A stretch of 64,000 nucleotides of DNA from Zeimonas sp046347945 (GTDB lineage: Bacteria > Pseudomonadota > Gammaproteobacteria > Burkholderiales > Burkholderiaceae_E), in NCBI GenBank assembly GCA_046347945.1, contig JAXMFB010000004.1, positions 124,001-188,000 on the forward strand, in the 5' to 3' direction. The notes under the pieces are model-generated. The model saw nothing but the letters and a program-made list of their open reading frames with translations, searched no databases and was not told the DNA's origin. Positions 41,291 to 52,132 of the stretch are shown one piece after another. Made by a program: the position numbers and the translations under genes. Each line of letters starts with the position of its first letter. Within the stretch, counting starts at the first letter, position 1.

Positions 41291-42271
41291 TCATCGCCAG
41301 GCCGCGCGCATCATCGCCAACCCGTGGGCGCCGGCGCGTGACGCGCTCGTCGCGTCGCGTTCTTCGAGCCCGCCGAGGGCGAAGACCGGCACGCGCGACA
41401 TCCTCGCGAGGCGCTCGAAACCTGCCCATCCGAGCACCGCGGCGCCCGGATGCGAGCGCGTGTCCCTGACCGGCCCGAGCAGGGCGAAATCGACGCCCAG
41501 GTCGCCGGCTCGTTCGAGTTCTGCTGCATCGTGACACGACGCGCCGACGATCCGAAGTCTCGGCCTCGATACGATCGAGCGCAAATCACTGCTTCTGAGA
41601 TGCACACCGTCGCAGGCAGCCCAGTACGACGCCGGATGTCCGCTGTTGACGACGAGCCGCGCCCCGAAGTGCGCGCACCGTTCCTGCGCGCGCCGGAACA
41701 GTGCGTCGAAGCGCGCCGCGTCCATCGACGGCTCGCGCAGCTGTACCACCCTCAGCCCCGCCGCAAGCGCCTTCCCGAGTTGCGCGACGAACCGATCGTC
41801 GCCCATCTCGAGCGCGCAACTGATGCCGATCCGGTCCGGCAGGCGCAGCCAGCCGATGACCGGGATCGCCGCCGGCAGCAGCGGCGCGACGTCGATCGCC
41901 GAAGGCCGTCGCCATGCGAGCGTCTGCCCCTCGCGGCCATGCGGCTCGCCAGTCCATGCGACGATCCGCTGGAAATGGAGCCTGACGTGCGCGTGCGGGT
42001 ACCGATACTCCCGAACGACCCAGGGCCGCGACTCGTGCACGTCGATGCCCAGCTCCTCGTGGAGCTCGCGCGCGAGCGCCTGCTCGACGCTCTCTCCGGT
42101 CTCGAGCTTGCCGCCCGGAAACTCCCACCATCCGGCGTAGGGCTTGCCGGCCGGGCGCTGCCCGAACAGGACCGCGCCGTCGGGACGAATCAGGACGCCG
42201 ACCGCGACGTCGACGAGATCGGCGGGGTCGGCACGCGTAGCGCCGGCATCGGAGGCGCTCGCGACGCTCAT
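41291..42271 (-). CDS. Nudix hydrolase fused to a ThiE-like domain
   Basis: 326-residue two-domain protein. The N-terminal MutT-type Nudix domain (residues 20-148) carries the box GGKLETGESVEQALARELHE with following ELGI, and probably removes oxidised dGTP from the nucleotide pool. The C-terminal part (about 150-326) resembles thiamine phosphate synthase (RIGISCALEMGDDRFVAQLG, GLRVVQLREPSMDAARFDAL, GVDFALLGPV). This fusion is known in beta- and gammaproteobacteria; the ThiE-like part probably is not a true thiamine synthase. 14 bp after the DUF815 gene. Converges on yacG with a 13-bp gap. Confidence 0.85.
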   Translation of the reverse strand: MSVASASDAGATRADPADLVDVAVGVLIRPDGAVLFGQRPAGKPYAGWWEFPGGKLETGESVEQALARELHEELGIDVHESRPWVVREYRYPHAHVRLHFQRIVAWTGEPHGREGQTLAWRRPSAIDVAPLLPAAIPVIGWLRLPDRIGISCALEMGDDRFVAQLGKALAAGLRVVQLREPSMDAARFDALFRRAQERCAHFGARLVVNSGHPASYWAACDGVHLRSSDLRSIVSRPRLRIVGASCHDAAELERAGDLGVDFALLGPVRDTRSHPGAAVLGWAGFERLARMSRVPVFALGGLEERDATSASRAGAHGLAMMRAAWR

Positions 42272-42285
42272 GGCCGCGCGCGGGC

Positions 42286-43239
42286 TCAGCCGCGCCTGCG
42301 GCCGCGCGGCGACTTCGGCGCCGCCGTCGCGGCAGGCCGGGCAGCCGGCGCGGACTTGCGCGCCCGGCGGCCCGCCCAGTCCTTCGCGAACTGCCAGGCG
42401 ACCCGCCCCGAGCGCGAGCCGCGCTCGAGCGCGAACCGAAGCGCGTCGGCACGCGCCGCGTCGATCTCGCGCTCGCCGCAGCCGAAACTGGACAGCCAGT
42501 GCGAGACGATCGCCAGATAGTCGTCCTGGCGGAACGGATAGAACGACACCCACAGCCCGAAGCGCTCGGACAGCGAGATCTTCTCCTCGACGGTCTCGCC
42601 CGGATGGATCTCGCCGTCTTCCTGGTGCTTCGCGTCGAGGTTCTCGCGCATGTACTCGGGCATCAGGTGCCGGCGGTTCGACGTGGCGTAGATGAGCAGG
42701 TTGTCCGACTGCGCGGCCACCGAGCCGTCGAGCGCGACCTTCAACGCCTTGTACCCCGGCTCGCCCTCCTCGAACGACAGGTCGTCGCAGAAGACGATGA
42801 ATCGCTCGGGGCGGCCCGCCACCAGCTCGACGATGTCGGGCAGGTCGACGAGATCGTCCTTGTCGACCTCGATCAGCCGCAGGCCGCGGGCCGCGTAAGC
42901 GTTCAGGCAGGCCTTGATCAGCGAGGACTTGCCCGTTCCGCGCGACCCGGTGAGCAGCACGTTGTTGGCGGGCAGGCCGGCGACGAACTGCCGCGTGTTC
43001 TGCTCGATCGCCTGCTTCTGGTCGTCGATGTGCTCGAGGTCGGAGAGCCGGATCGGAGAGACGTGCCGCACCGGCTGCAGCACCGCCTGCACGCCGAGCG
43101 CCGTCGAGCGACGCCGCCAGCGAAACGCGTGCGCGGCGCTCCAGTCCGGGGCGGGGGGCGCCGGCAGCAGCGATTCGAGGCGCCTGATCAGCGCTTCGGC
43201 GCGATCGGCCAGGTGTTCGAGCTTCGTCGGGTCGGGCAT
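42286..43239 (-). CDS. DUF815 family AAA-type ATPase
   Basis: 317-residue cytoplasmic ATP-binding protein. Walker A GSRGTGKSS starts at G98 (NNVLLTGSRGTGKSSLIKAC). The Walker B-like IVFCDDLSFEEGE and ATSNRRHLMPEYMREN sensor region follow, and VEEKISLSERFGLWVSFYPF is diagnostic of DUF815. The C-terminus is a basic Ala/Pro/Lys tail. Function unknown; the argJ-DUF815-mutT order is conserved in betaproteobacteria. Start ATG 43239 preferred to non-ATG codons 12 bases upstream. Confidence 0.88.
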   Translation of the reverse strand: MPDPTKLEHLADRAEALIRRLESLLPAPPAPDWSAAHAFRWRRRSTALGVQAVLQPVRHVSPIRLSDLEHIDDQKQAIEQNTRQFVAGLPANNVLLTGSRGTGKSSLIKACLNAYAARGLRLIEVDKDDLVDLPDIVELVAGRPERFIVFCDDLSFEEGEPGYKALKVALDGSVAAQSDNLLIYATSNRRHLMPEYMRENLDAKHQEDGEIHPGETVEEKISLSERFGLWVSFYPFRQDDYLAIVSHWLSSFGCGEREIDAARADALRFALERGSRSGRVAWQFAKDWAGRRARKSAPAARPAATAAPKSPRGRRRG

Positions 43240-43264
43240 GGGCACGCGCAAGGCGCTCGGGCGC

Positions 43265-44494
43265 TCAGGAACGGTAGTCGGCGTTGATCGAAACGTAGTC
43301 GTGCGACAGGTCGCAGGTCCAGACGGTCGTGCTCGCCTCGCCGCGGCCGAGCACCACGCGGATGCGGATCTCGGCCTGCTTCATCACGCGCTGGCCATCT
43401 TCCTCGCGATAGGCCGGGTGCCGCCCGCCGCGCGTGGCCACGTGCACGTCGTCGAGATACAGGTCGACGCGATCCACGTCCAGGTCGGCGATCCCGGCGT
43501 AACCGACCGCAGCGAGGATCCGCCCGAGGTTGGGATCGGAGGCGAAGAACGCGGTCTTCACGAGCGGCGAATGCGCGATCGCATAGGCCACCGCCGCGGC
43601 TTCGGCGCCGGAGGCGGCGCGCTCGACCTCGATGGTGATGAACTTGGTCGCGCCCTCGCCGTCTCGCGCCAGCGCCTGCGCCAGCTGCTGCGCGACTTCG
43701 GTGATCGCCGCCTTCAGCGCCGCCGCGCCGGGCGCCGCTTCGTCGGCGATCGCGACCCCGCTCGCGCCGCTGGCCAGCAGCACCAGCGAGTCGTTGGTCG
43801 ACGTGTCGCCGTCGACGGTGACCCGGTTGAAGCTGACGTCGGCCACCTCGCGCACCCAGCGCTCGAGCAGCGGCTGCGGCAATGCCGCATCGGTGGCGAT
43901 GTAGCCGAGCATCGTGGCCATGTTCGGCCGGATCATCCCGGAGCCCTTGGCGATGCCGGTAACGACCAGACGCCGTCCGCCGACCTCGACCTCGCGCGAG
44001 GCGCCCTTGGGCAGCGTGTCGGTGGTCATGATCGCCTCGGCTGCGTCGAGCCAGTCGCTGGCCCCCAGGCCCGAGACGGCTGCGCCGATGCCCGCCAGCA
44101 GCCGATCCATCGGCAGGTGCTCGAGGATCACGCCGGTGGAGAACGGCAGCACCTGCTCGGGCGCGCAGCCGACCCGCCGCGCGAGCTCGTCGCAGCTGCG
44201 GCGCGCGTTCTCGAGGCCGGTGGCACCGGTGCCGGCATTGGCGCAGCCCGTGTTCACGACCAGCGCACGGATCGCGCCCGCGCTCCGGGCCAGGTGCTCG
44301 CGACAGACCCGCACTGGCGCCGCGCAGAAGCGGTTGGTGGTGAACACGCCGGCCGCGGTGGCGCCGGCCGGCAGCCGCAGGACCAGCATGTCGCGGCGAT
44401 TCGCCTTTCGGATGCCGGCCATCGTCGTACCGATGGCGACGCCGGGCACCGGGCGCAGCGAATCGCGCGCCGGAACGTGGAGATTCACGGGCAT
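43265..44494 (-). CDS. argJ: Glutamate N-acetyltransferase / amino-acid acetyltransferase ArgJ
   Basis: 409-residue enzyme that recycles the acetyl group from N-acetylornithine to glutamate in arginine synthesis. The self-cleavage motif KGSGMIRPNMATML places the nucleophile at Thr194, where the precursor splits into alpha and beta chains. Other ArgJ blocks are NTGCANAGTGATGLENARRS and TVDGDTSTNDSLVLLASG. Full length. 22 bp after secA on the same strand. Confidence 0.96.
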   Translation of the reverse strand: MPVNLHVPARDSLRPVPGVAIGTTMAGIRKANRRDMLVLRLPAGATAAGVFTTNRFCAAPVRVCREHLARSAGAIRALVVNTGCANAGTGATGLENARRSCDELARRVGCAPEQVLPFSTGVILEHLPMDRLLAGIGAAVSGLGASDWLDAAEAIMTTDTLPKGASREVEVGGRRLVVTGIAKGSGMIRPNMATMLGYIATDAALPQPLLERWVREVADVSFNRVTVDGDTSTNDSLVLLASGASGVAIADEAAPGAAALKAAITEVAQQLAQALARDGEGATKFITIEVERAASGAEAAAVAYAIAHSPLVKTAFFASDPNLGRILAAVGYAGIADLDVDRVDLYLDDVHVATRGGRHPAYREEDGQRVMKQAEIRIRVVLGRGEASTTVWTCDLSHDYVSINADYRS

Positions 44495-44516
44495 CGGTGC
44501 CTCCGTGCCGACCGGC

Positions 44517-47303
<2,787 letters not shown>

Positions 47304-47370
47304 TCGGTGGCGGGCCGGCCGCGCCACGGCGGGGTCGGCCTGGAGGGAAACCGTGCGAGTCTAGCACGCA

Positions 47371-47390
47371 GCCCCCGGCCAGCCGGGGGC
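47371..47390 (-). repeat. Hairpin between the M23 peptidase gene and secA
   Basis: An 8-bp perfect stem GCCCCCGG / CCGGGGGC with a four-base loop, 42 bases past the M23 gene stop. There is no T-run. It could partly terminate or stabilise the upstream transcript; the 128-bp gap otherwise may hold the secA promoter, which I cannot pin down. Confidence 0.4.
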
Positions 47391-47431
47391 GCGACGCCGA
47401 GCGCCGAGCGCCGCGCGCCGCGCGCCCGCGA

Positions 47432-48403
47432 TCAGCGCGCCCGGGCCAGCGGCGGGGTACCGGAGGCGCGCGGCCCGGCGCGCATGCCGGCGCGCAGGTA
47501 CGGCAACGGGTCGCGCGGGACGCCGTCGACGCGAACCTCGAAGTGCAGGTGCGGGCCGGTCGAGCGGCCGGTCGAGCCGACCTCGGCGATCTTCTGCCCC
47601 TGCTTGACGATCTCGCCTTCGACGACATCCAGCTTCGATGCGTGTCCGTAGCGGGTCACGAGGCCGTTGCCGTGGTCGATGTCGATCTGGTTGCCGTAGC
47701 CGGGATGCCTGCCGGCCACCACGACAACGCCCGCTGCAGCGGCGAGGATCGGCGCGCCGACCGACGCGGCGAAGTCCAGCCCCTCGTGCGCGACGCGCCG
47801 GCCAGTGAACGGATCGATGCGCGCGCCGAACCGCGAGCCCACCAGCGCGTCGGCCAGCGGCGTCGCGCTCGGCACCAGCCGGGCCGATACCTCGCGGTAG
47901 AGCAACTCGGATTCCAGCAGGCTCAGCTCGCCGTTCTGCTGCGCGAACTCGTCGGCCGTGCGATCCACCGCCCGGCTGAGCTCGTCCAGGGTCAGCGGAC
48001 GACCGCCGTCGGCGGGAACCGGGCCGCCGCGCCCGCCGCGGGCGGGGAGCACGCCGAGATCGACCAGCCTGAGGCCGGCCATCGTCGCGACCCGCTCGCC
48101 CAGCGCGTCCAGGCGCGCAAGCCGCGCCTGCATCTCGCCCAACCGGACGGCCAGCGCGTCGATGTTCTGGCGCAGGAATTCGTCGCGCGTGGCCAGCGGA
48201 CGCGCGGCCTCGAGTCGCGGCAACCACTGTTCGAGGAACGGAAACTGGCCGCCCAGCGCGTGACGCAGCGTCACGTACGACAGCAGGCCCGAGGCCGATG
48301 CGAGCAGCAACAGCAGCGCCAGCGCGGCGCCGGCCAGCGTGCGCCGGCCGATGTGGATGGTGCGGGCCTGCCTGAGTCCCGGATGCACCAGAATGATCTG
48401 CAT
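47432..48403 (-). CDS. M23 family metallopeptidase (LytM-type), membrane-anchored
   Basis: 323-residue protein with one N-terminal membrane helix (about 22-45), a helical periplasmic region (60-170) and a C-terminal LytM/peptidase_M23 domain. The zinc site is complete: His206 and Asp210 (HEGLDFA) and the HLH motif at 285-287 (GPHLHFEV). It probably cleaves peptidoglycan cross-links or activates amidases. Position between DUF721 and secA is conserved in Burkholderiales. Diverges from the DUF721 gene, 63 bp apart. Confidence 0.9.
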   Translation of the reverse strand: MQIILVHPGLRQARTIHIGRRTLAGAALALLLLLASASGLLSYVTLRHALGGQFPFLEQWLPRLEAARPLATRDEFLRQNIDALAVRLGEMQARLARLDALGERVATMAGLRLVDLGVLPARGGRGGPVPADGGRPLTLDELSRAVDRTADEFAQQNGELSLLESELLYREVSARLVPSATPLADALVGSRFGARIDPFTGRRVAHEGLDFAASVGAPILAAAAGVVVVAGRHPGYGNQIDIDHGNGLVTRYGHASKLDVVEGEIVKQGQKIAEVGSTGRSTGPHLHFEVRVDGVPRDPLPYLRAGMRAGPRASGTPPLARAR

Positions 48404-48466
48404 TCGATGTCTCCGCCGTGCTACCGTTGCCGCGAGACGGCGCCCAACCGGCCCGGCATCGCACCG

Positions 48467-48910
48467 ATGAAGTCCGCCACCACCGCACGTTCCGTCACCA
48501 GCTGGCTCGACACCGAGTCCGGTTTCCGCGCCCTGGCCGCCCGCGTCGATCGCCTCGTGGCGCTGCAGGCCCGGCTTGCCGCGGCATGTCCGCGTGTCCC
48601 GATGACGGTCGTCTCGCTCGACGAGCAGACGTTGACCGTCATGACTCCGAGTGCCGCCTGGGCCGGCCGCCTGCGCCAGATGGCGCCTACCTTGCTGACG
48701 GTCGTACGCCAGGATTGCGGGCAGGTTAGTCGAATCAGGATCGTGCCGCAACGACGCTCCGGCGGACCGGCACGCACGGGCGCGGAGCCCCGCGCGGCGG
48801 TGCCGAGCCGCGCGCTCGGCGACCTCGCGAAGCTGATGACCGAAGTCGAAGGCTCGGCGCTCAAGCAAGCGCTCGCAAACCTGGTAAGGCGTCAGCGCGA
48901 ATCGCGCTGA
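48467..48910 (+). CDS. DUF721 family protein
   Basis: 147-residue protein with the DUF721 (DciA-like) region LAACPRVPMTVVSLDEQTLT to LRQMAPTLLTVVRQDCG, and a basic tail. Relatives of the wider family load the replicative helicase in bacteria that lack DnaC/DnaI, but this short version is too divergent to claim that. Start ATG 48467 has no strong ribosome site. It is the only plus-strand gene between 41.3 and 64 kb and lies in its usual place beside the M23 peptidase. Confidence 0.75.
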   Translation: MKSATTARSVTSWLDTESGFRALAARVDRLVALQARLAAACPRVPMTVVSLDEQTLTVMTPSAAWAGRLRQMAPTLLTVVRQDCGQVSRIRIVPQRRSGGPARTGAEPRAAVPSRALGDLAKLMTEVEGSALKQALANLVRRQRESR

Positions 48911-48964
48911 GTCACCGCAGCCAGGCGCGACGGATGGCGCCGCCCGACCGACGCGCGGCGCTGC

Positions 48965-48982
48965 GCCCCGGCGCGCCGGGGC
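48965..48982. terminator. 18-bp palindrome between convergent genes
   Basis: GCCCCGGCGCGCCGGGGC is a perfect 9+9 palindrome in the 86-bp gap between the stops of the DUF721 gene (+) and the small membrane protein gene (-). It may terminate both transcripts; no T-run is present. Confidence 0.45.
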
Positions 48983-48996
48983 ACCGGCCGGCCGGT

Positions 48997-49170
48997 TCAG
49001 AGACGCTGCACGAACATCACGGCGAAGAACACCAGCGCGCCACCGATGCCGATCGCGAGCACGCGGACCGCCAGGTGCAGGTACTTGCGGTCACGCGTGA
49101 AGAGGAAACCGAAGGCGCACCAGACGATCGCGGCGAGCACGACGAAGACGAAGACCCGCACCAGGATCAT
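48997..49170 (-). CDS. Small two-helix membrane protein
   Basis: 57-residue protein: MILVRVFVFVVLAAIVWCAF leads the first helix (3-23), a basic loop TRDRKYLHLAVR follows, and a second helix ends FFAVMFVQRL. A start 21 bp after lpxC on the same strand and the clear hydrophobic pattern support a real gene. It is short enough to be missed by standard cut-offs. Function unknown; possibly a conserved partner of the lpxC locus. Confidence 0.65.
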   Translation of the reverse strand: MILVRVFVFVVLAAIVWCAFGFLFTRDRKYLHLAVRVLAIGIGGALVFFAVMFVQRL

Positions 49171-49191
49171 CTGCGTCGCCGGGCCTCGTGG

Positions 49192-50121
49192 TCAGGCATG
49201 GCTCCAGTCGAGCGCGAACAGCTTCGGCGCCTCGCGACGCTCGGTGAAGCTGACGAGTTCCCAGGCCTGCTGGTCGGCCAGCAACTCGCGCAGCAGCCGG
49301 TTGTTCAGCGCATGCCCCGACTTGTGGGCGCTGTAGGCGGCGAGCAGCGGGTGGCCGACCAGGTACAGGTCGCCGATGGCGTCGAGGATCTTGTGCTTGA
49401 CGAACTCGTCGTCGAAACGCAGTCCTTCGGCGTTGAGCACGCGATACTCGTCCATCACGATGGCGTTGCCGAAGCTTCCGCCCTTCGCGAGGCCGTGCGC
49501 GCGCAGCGCCTCGACGTCCTGCATGAACCCGAAGGTGCGGGCGCGCGCCACCTCCTTGACGTACGACATCGTCGCGAAGTCGACCTCGACCGCCTGCCCG
49601 GTGGCGTCGATCGCCGGATGCGAGAACTCGATCGAAAAGCGAAGCTTGAAGCCGAAGTGCGGATCGAGCCGCGCCCACTTGTCGCCCTCGCGCACCTCGA
49701 CCGCCCGCTTCACCCGGATGAAGCGCTTGGCCGCCCGCTGCTCGACGATGCCGGCCGACTGCACCAGGAACACGAACGAGCCCGCCGACCCGTCGAGGAT
49801 CGGGATCTCGGGCGCGGTCACGTCGACGTAGAGGTTGTCGATGCCGAGCCCGGCGAGCGCCGACATCAGGTGCTCGACAGTCGCGACGCGCACCTGGCTG
49901 CCCGGTCCTTCGTCCGCGGCCGTCAGCGTCGACGCCATGCGGGTGTCGGTGACCCGCGCCGCGCCGCAGCGGATCTCGACGGGCGGATCGAGGTCGACGC
50001 GGCGAAACACGATGCCCGTGTCGGAATCGGCCGCTCGCAGCGTGAGCTCGACCCGTTCGCCGGAGTGCAGGCCCACGCCGGCGGTGCTGACCGGCTTTCC
50101 GATCGTGCGCTGGCGCATCAT
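49192..50121 (-). CDS. lpxC: UDP-3-O-acyl-N-acetylglucosamine deacetylase LpxC
   Basis: 309-residue zinc deacetylase, the committed step of lipid A synthesis. The zinc ligands are His84 (TVEHLMSAL), His243 and Asp247 (HKILDAIGDL); the catalytic His270 is in SAHKSGHALN. Full length. The start is MMRQRTIGKPV; translation may begin at either of the two adjacent ATGs (50121 or 50118). It lies 43 bp after the peroxiredoxin gene, downstream of ftsZ as in many proteobacteria. Confidence 0.97.
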   Translation of the reverse strand: MMRQRTIGKPVSTAGVGLHSGERVELTLRAADSDTGIVFRRVDLDPPVEIRCGAARVTDTRMASTLTAADEGPGSQVRVATVEHLMSALAGLGIDNLYVDVTAPEIPILDGSAGSFVFLVQSAGIVEQRAAKRFIRVKRAVEVREGDKWARLDPHFGFKLRFSIEFSHPAIDATGQAVEVDFATMSYVKEVARARTFGFMQDVEALRAHGLAKGGSFGNAIVMDEYRVLNAEGLRFDDEFVKHKILDAIGDLYLVGHPLLAAYSAHKSGHALNNRLLRELLADQQAWELVSFTERREAPKLFALDWSHA

Positions 50122-50164
50122 GGCTCGGCGCTTGGCCCCGACGTCGGCGTCAGTCGGGCGGCGG

Positions 50165-50674
50165 TCAGCCGGCCACCTGGCGCAGCATCGTCGCGGCGTC
50201 GGAGACCTCGAACTTGCCGGGCGCCTCGAGGTTCAGCGCCTTCACGACGCCGTTGTCGACGAGCATCGAGTAGCGGCGCGACCGAAGCCCCATGCCGCCC
50301 GCGCTCAGGTCGACCTCGAGGCCGAGCTTCTTCGTGAACTCGCCCGCACCGTCGGCGATCATGCGCACCTTGCCGCCGGTTTTCTGGTCGCGCCCCCAGG
50401 CGCCCATCACGAACGCATCGTTGACCGACACGCACCAGATCTCGTCGACACCCCCCGCCTTCAACGCGTCGTGATGCGCGAGGTAACCGGGCACGTGCTT
50501 GGCCGAGCAGGTTGGCGTATAGGCGCCGGGCAGCCCGAAGATCACGATGCGCTTGCCCCTGGCGAGATCGGCCACCTGGAATGCATTGGGGCCGACCGAG
50601 CAGCCGTTGCCCTCGACTTCGATGAACTCGCGGACCGTCGCGTCGGGAAGCGAGTCGCCAACCTTGATCGTCAT
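50165..50674 (-). CDS. Peroxiredoxin (Prx5/redoxin family)
   Basis: 169-residue thiol peroxidase. The peroxidatic Cys56 is in LPGAYTPTCSAKHVPGY, the Prx5 active-site pattern; Cys81 (IWCVSVNDAFVMGAW) and Cys25 are the other cysteines, so resolving may be intramolecular or by glutaredoxin/thioredoxin. Reduces H2O2 or alkyl hydroperoxides in the cytoplasm. GGAG precedes ATG 50674. It sits between ftsZ and lpxC, the usual place in Burkholderiales. Confidence 0.92.
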   Translation of the reverse strand: MTIKVGDSLPDATVREFIEVEGNGCSVGPNAFQVADLARGKRIVIFGLPGAYTPTCSAKHVPGYLAHHDALKAGGVDEIWCVSVNDAFVMGAWGRDQKTGGKVRMIADGAGEFTKKLGLEVDLSAGGMGLRSRRYSMLVDNGVVKALNLEAPGKFEVSDAATMLRQVAG

Positions 50675-50816
50675 GCGTGGATACTCCGTAGGTGATCACC
50701 GCGGGCCTCGGCGGAAGGGGGGCGCCGCGGGCAATCGAGCATTGTAGTGCCCGCGCGCGATCCGTGCCCGGGCCGCGCCGCACGACCCTGTTCGCGCAGG
50801 GTCCGCCGGCACGGCC

Positions 50817-50836
50817 GCCCCGGTTCGTCCCGGGGC
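50817..50836 (-). repeat. Hairpin just after ftsZ
   Basis: A 7-bp perfect stem GCCCCGG / CCGGGGC with a six-base loop, 14 bases past the ftsZ stop. No T-run. It is the best candidate for the end of the dcw transcript; the remaining 140 bp to the peroxiredoxin gene show no clear promoter. Confidence 0.45.
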
Positions 50837-50849
50837 CGGGCCGCGCCTT

Positions 50850-52004
50850 TCAGTCCGCCTGCTTGCGCATGAACGCCGGGATGTCGAAGCGCTCGACGCC
50901 GCTCTCCTCGAGCGCCTGCACCTGCGCGGCCGCCGACGCGCGCGGGCTGCGCCAGACGGTCGGCTGCTCGAACTGCTCGTAGTTGACCGGCGCGGCGGCG
51001 TTGTCCGTGCCGGTGCGCAGCTGCGTCTGGGGCACCAGCACCGGCTTGGCCGCGCGGCGGCCGATGCCGGTGGCCACCACGGTGACGCGCAGCCGGTCGG
51101 CCATGTTCTCGTCGAACACGGTGCCGTGGATGATCGTCGCGTCGTCGGCGCAGAAGGCCTTGATCGTGTTGATCACGTCGTTGGTCTCCTTCAGCTTCAG
51201 GCTGCGGCCCGCGGTGATGTTGACGATCACGCCGCGCGCACCCTGCAGGTCGACGCCGTCGAGCAGCGGCGACGACACCGCCTGCTCGGCCGCGATCCGG
51301 GCGCGATCGAGGCCGGCCGCCTCGCCGATGCCCATCATCGCCTTGCCCTGTTCGCCCATCACGGTCTTGACGTCGGCGAAGTCGACGTTGACCAGGCCCG
51401 GCACGTTGATGATCTCCGCGATGCCGGCGACCGCGTTGTGCAGCACGTCGTCGGCGCGCTTGAACGCGTCCTCGAGGCTGGCGTCGTCGTCCATCACCTC
51501 GAACAGCTTCTGGTTCAGCACGACGATCAGCGAATCGACGTGCTCGACCAGCTGGTCGATCCCCTGCTCGGCGATCTGCAGCTTCTTCGCGCCCTCGAAG
51601 TCGAACGGCTTGGTCACGACGCCGACCGTCAGGATGCCCATCTCCTTGGCGAGCTCGGCGACCACCGGCGACGCGCCGGTGCCGGTGCCCTTGCCCATGC
51701 CGGCGGTCAGGAACACCATGTTCGCGCCCTCGAGCGCCTCGCGAATGTGCTCGCGCATCGCGTCGGCGGCGGCACGGCCGGCCTCGGGCCGGGCACCCGC
51801 GCCGAGGCCGATCTCGCCGAGCTGGATCGTGCGCTCGGCCAGCGAACGCCGCAACGCCTGCTTGTCGGTGTTCAGCGCGATGAACTCCACGCCCTGCACG
51901 CAGCGGTTGATCATGTGGTTGACCGCGTTGCCGCCGGCGCCCCCGACGCCGATCACCTTGATGACGGCGCCGTCGACTTCGGTTTCGATCATTTCAAAGC
52001 TCAT
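50850..52004 (-). CDS. ftsZ: Cell division GTPase FtsZ with unusual tubulin signature
   Basis: 384-residue tubulin-like GTPase that builds the Z-ring. The GGAGGNAVNHM loop near residue 21, NVDFADVKTVM (T7 loop) and the conserved C-terminal peptide FDIPAFMRKQAD that binds FtsA/ZipA are intact, with a short linker of about 45 residues. The tubulin signature reads GMGKGTGTGASP (102-113): Lys105 replaces an invariant Gly and Ser112 replaces Ala. The codons (GGC AAG GGC on the minus strand) are unambiguous. Start ATG 52004 with AGGAGG upstream. Confidence 0.97.
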   Translation of the reverse strand: MSFEMIETEVDGAVIKVIGVGGAGGNAVNHMINRCVQGVEFIALNTDKQALRRSLAERTIQLGEIGLGAGARPEAGRAAADAMREHIREALEGANMVFLTAGMGKGTGTGASPVVAELAKEMGILTVGVVTKPFDFEGAKKLQIAEQGIDQLVEHVDSLIVVLNQKLFEVMDDDASLEDAFKRADDVLHNAVAGIAEIINVPGLVNVDFADVKTVMGEQGKAMMGIGEAAGLDRARIAAEQAVSSPLLDGVDLQGARGVIVNITAGRSLKLKETNDVINTIKAFCADDATIIHGTVFDENMADRLRVTVVATGIGRRAAKPVLVPQTQLRTGTDNAAAPVNYEQFEQPTVWRSPRASAAAQVQALEESGVERFDIPAFMRKQAD

Positions 52005-52132
52005 GGTGCTGACCTCCTGGATGGTGGGAAGACAGACGGGAGAAGCTGAGCCGCAAGACGGCACACGCCCCCGCTGGCGCGGCCGCCCGGCCTCGCCTCT
52101 CCAGTCGCCCTTCCCGAAAGAAAACGGGGTGT

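Noticed and set aside
41291..42271. Thiamine riboswitch upstream of the ThiE-like gene
   Set aside because: The gene starts 14 bp after the DUF815 gene, leaving no room, and no TPP-type conserved sequence was seen.
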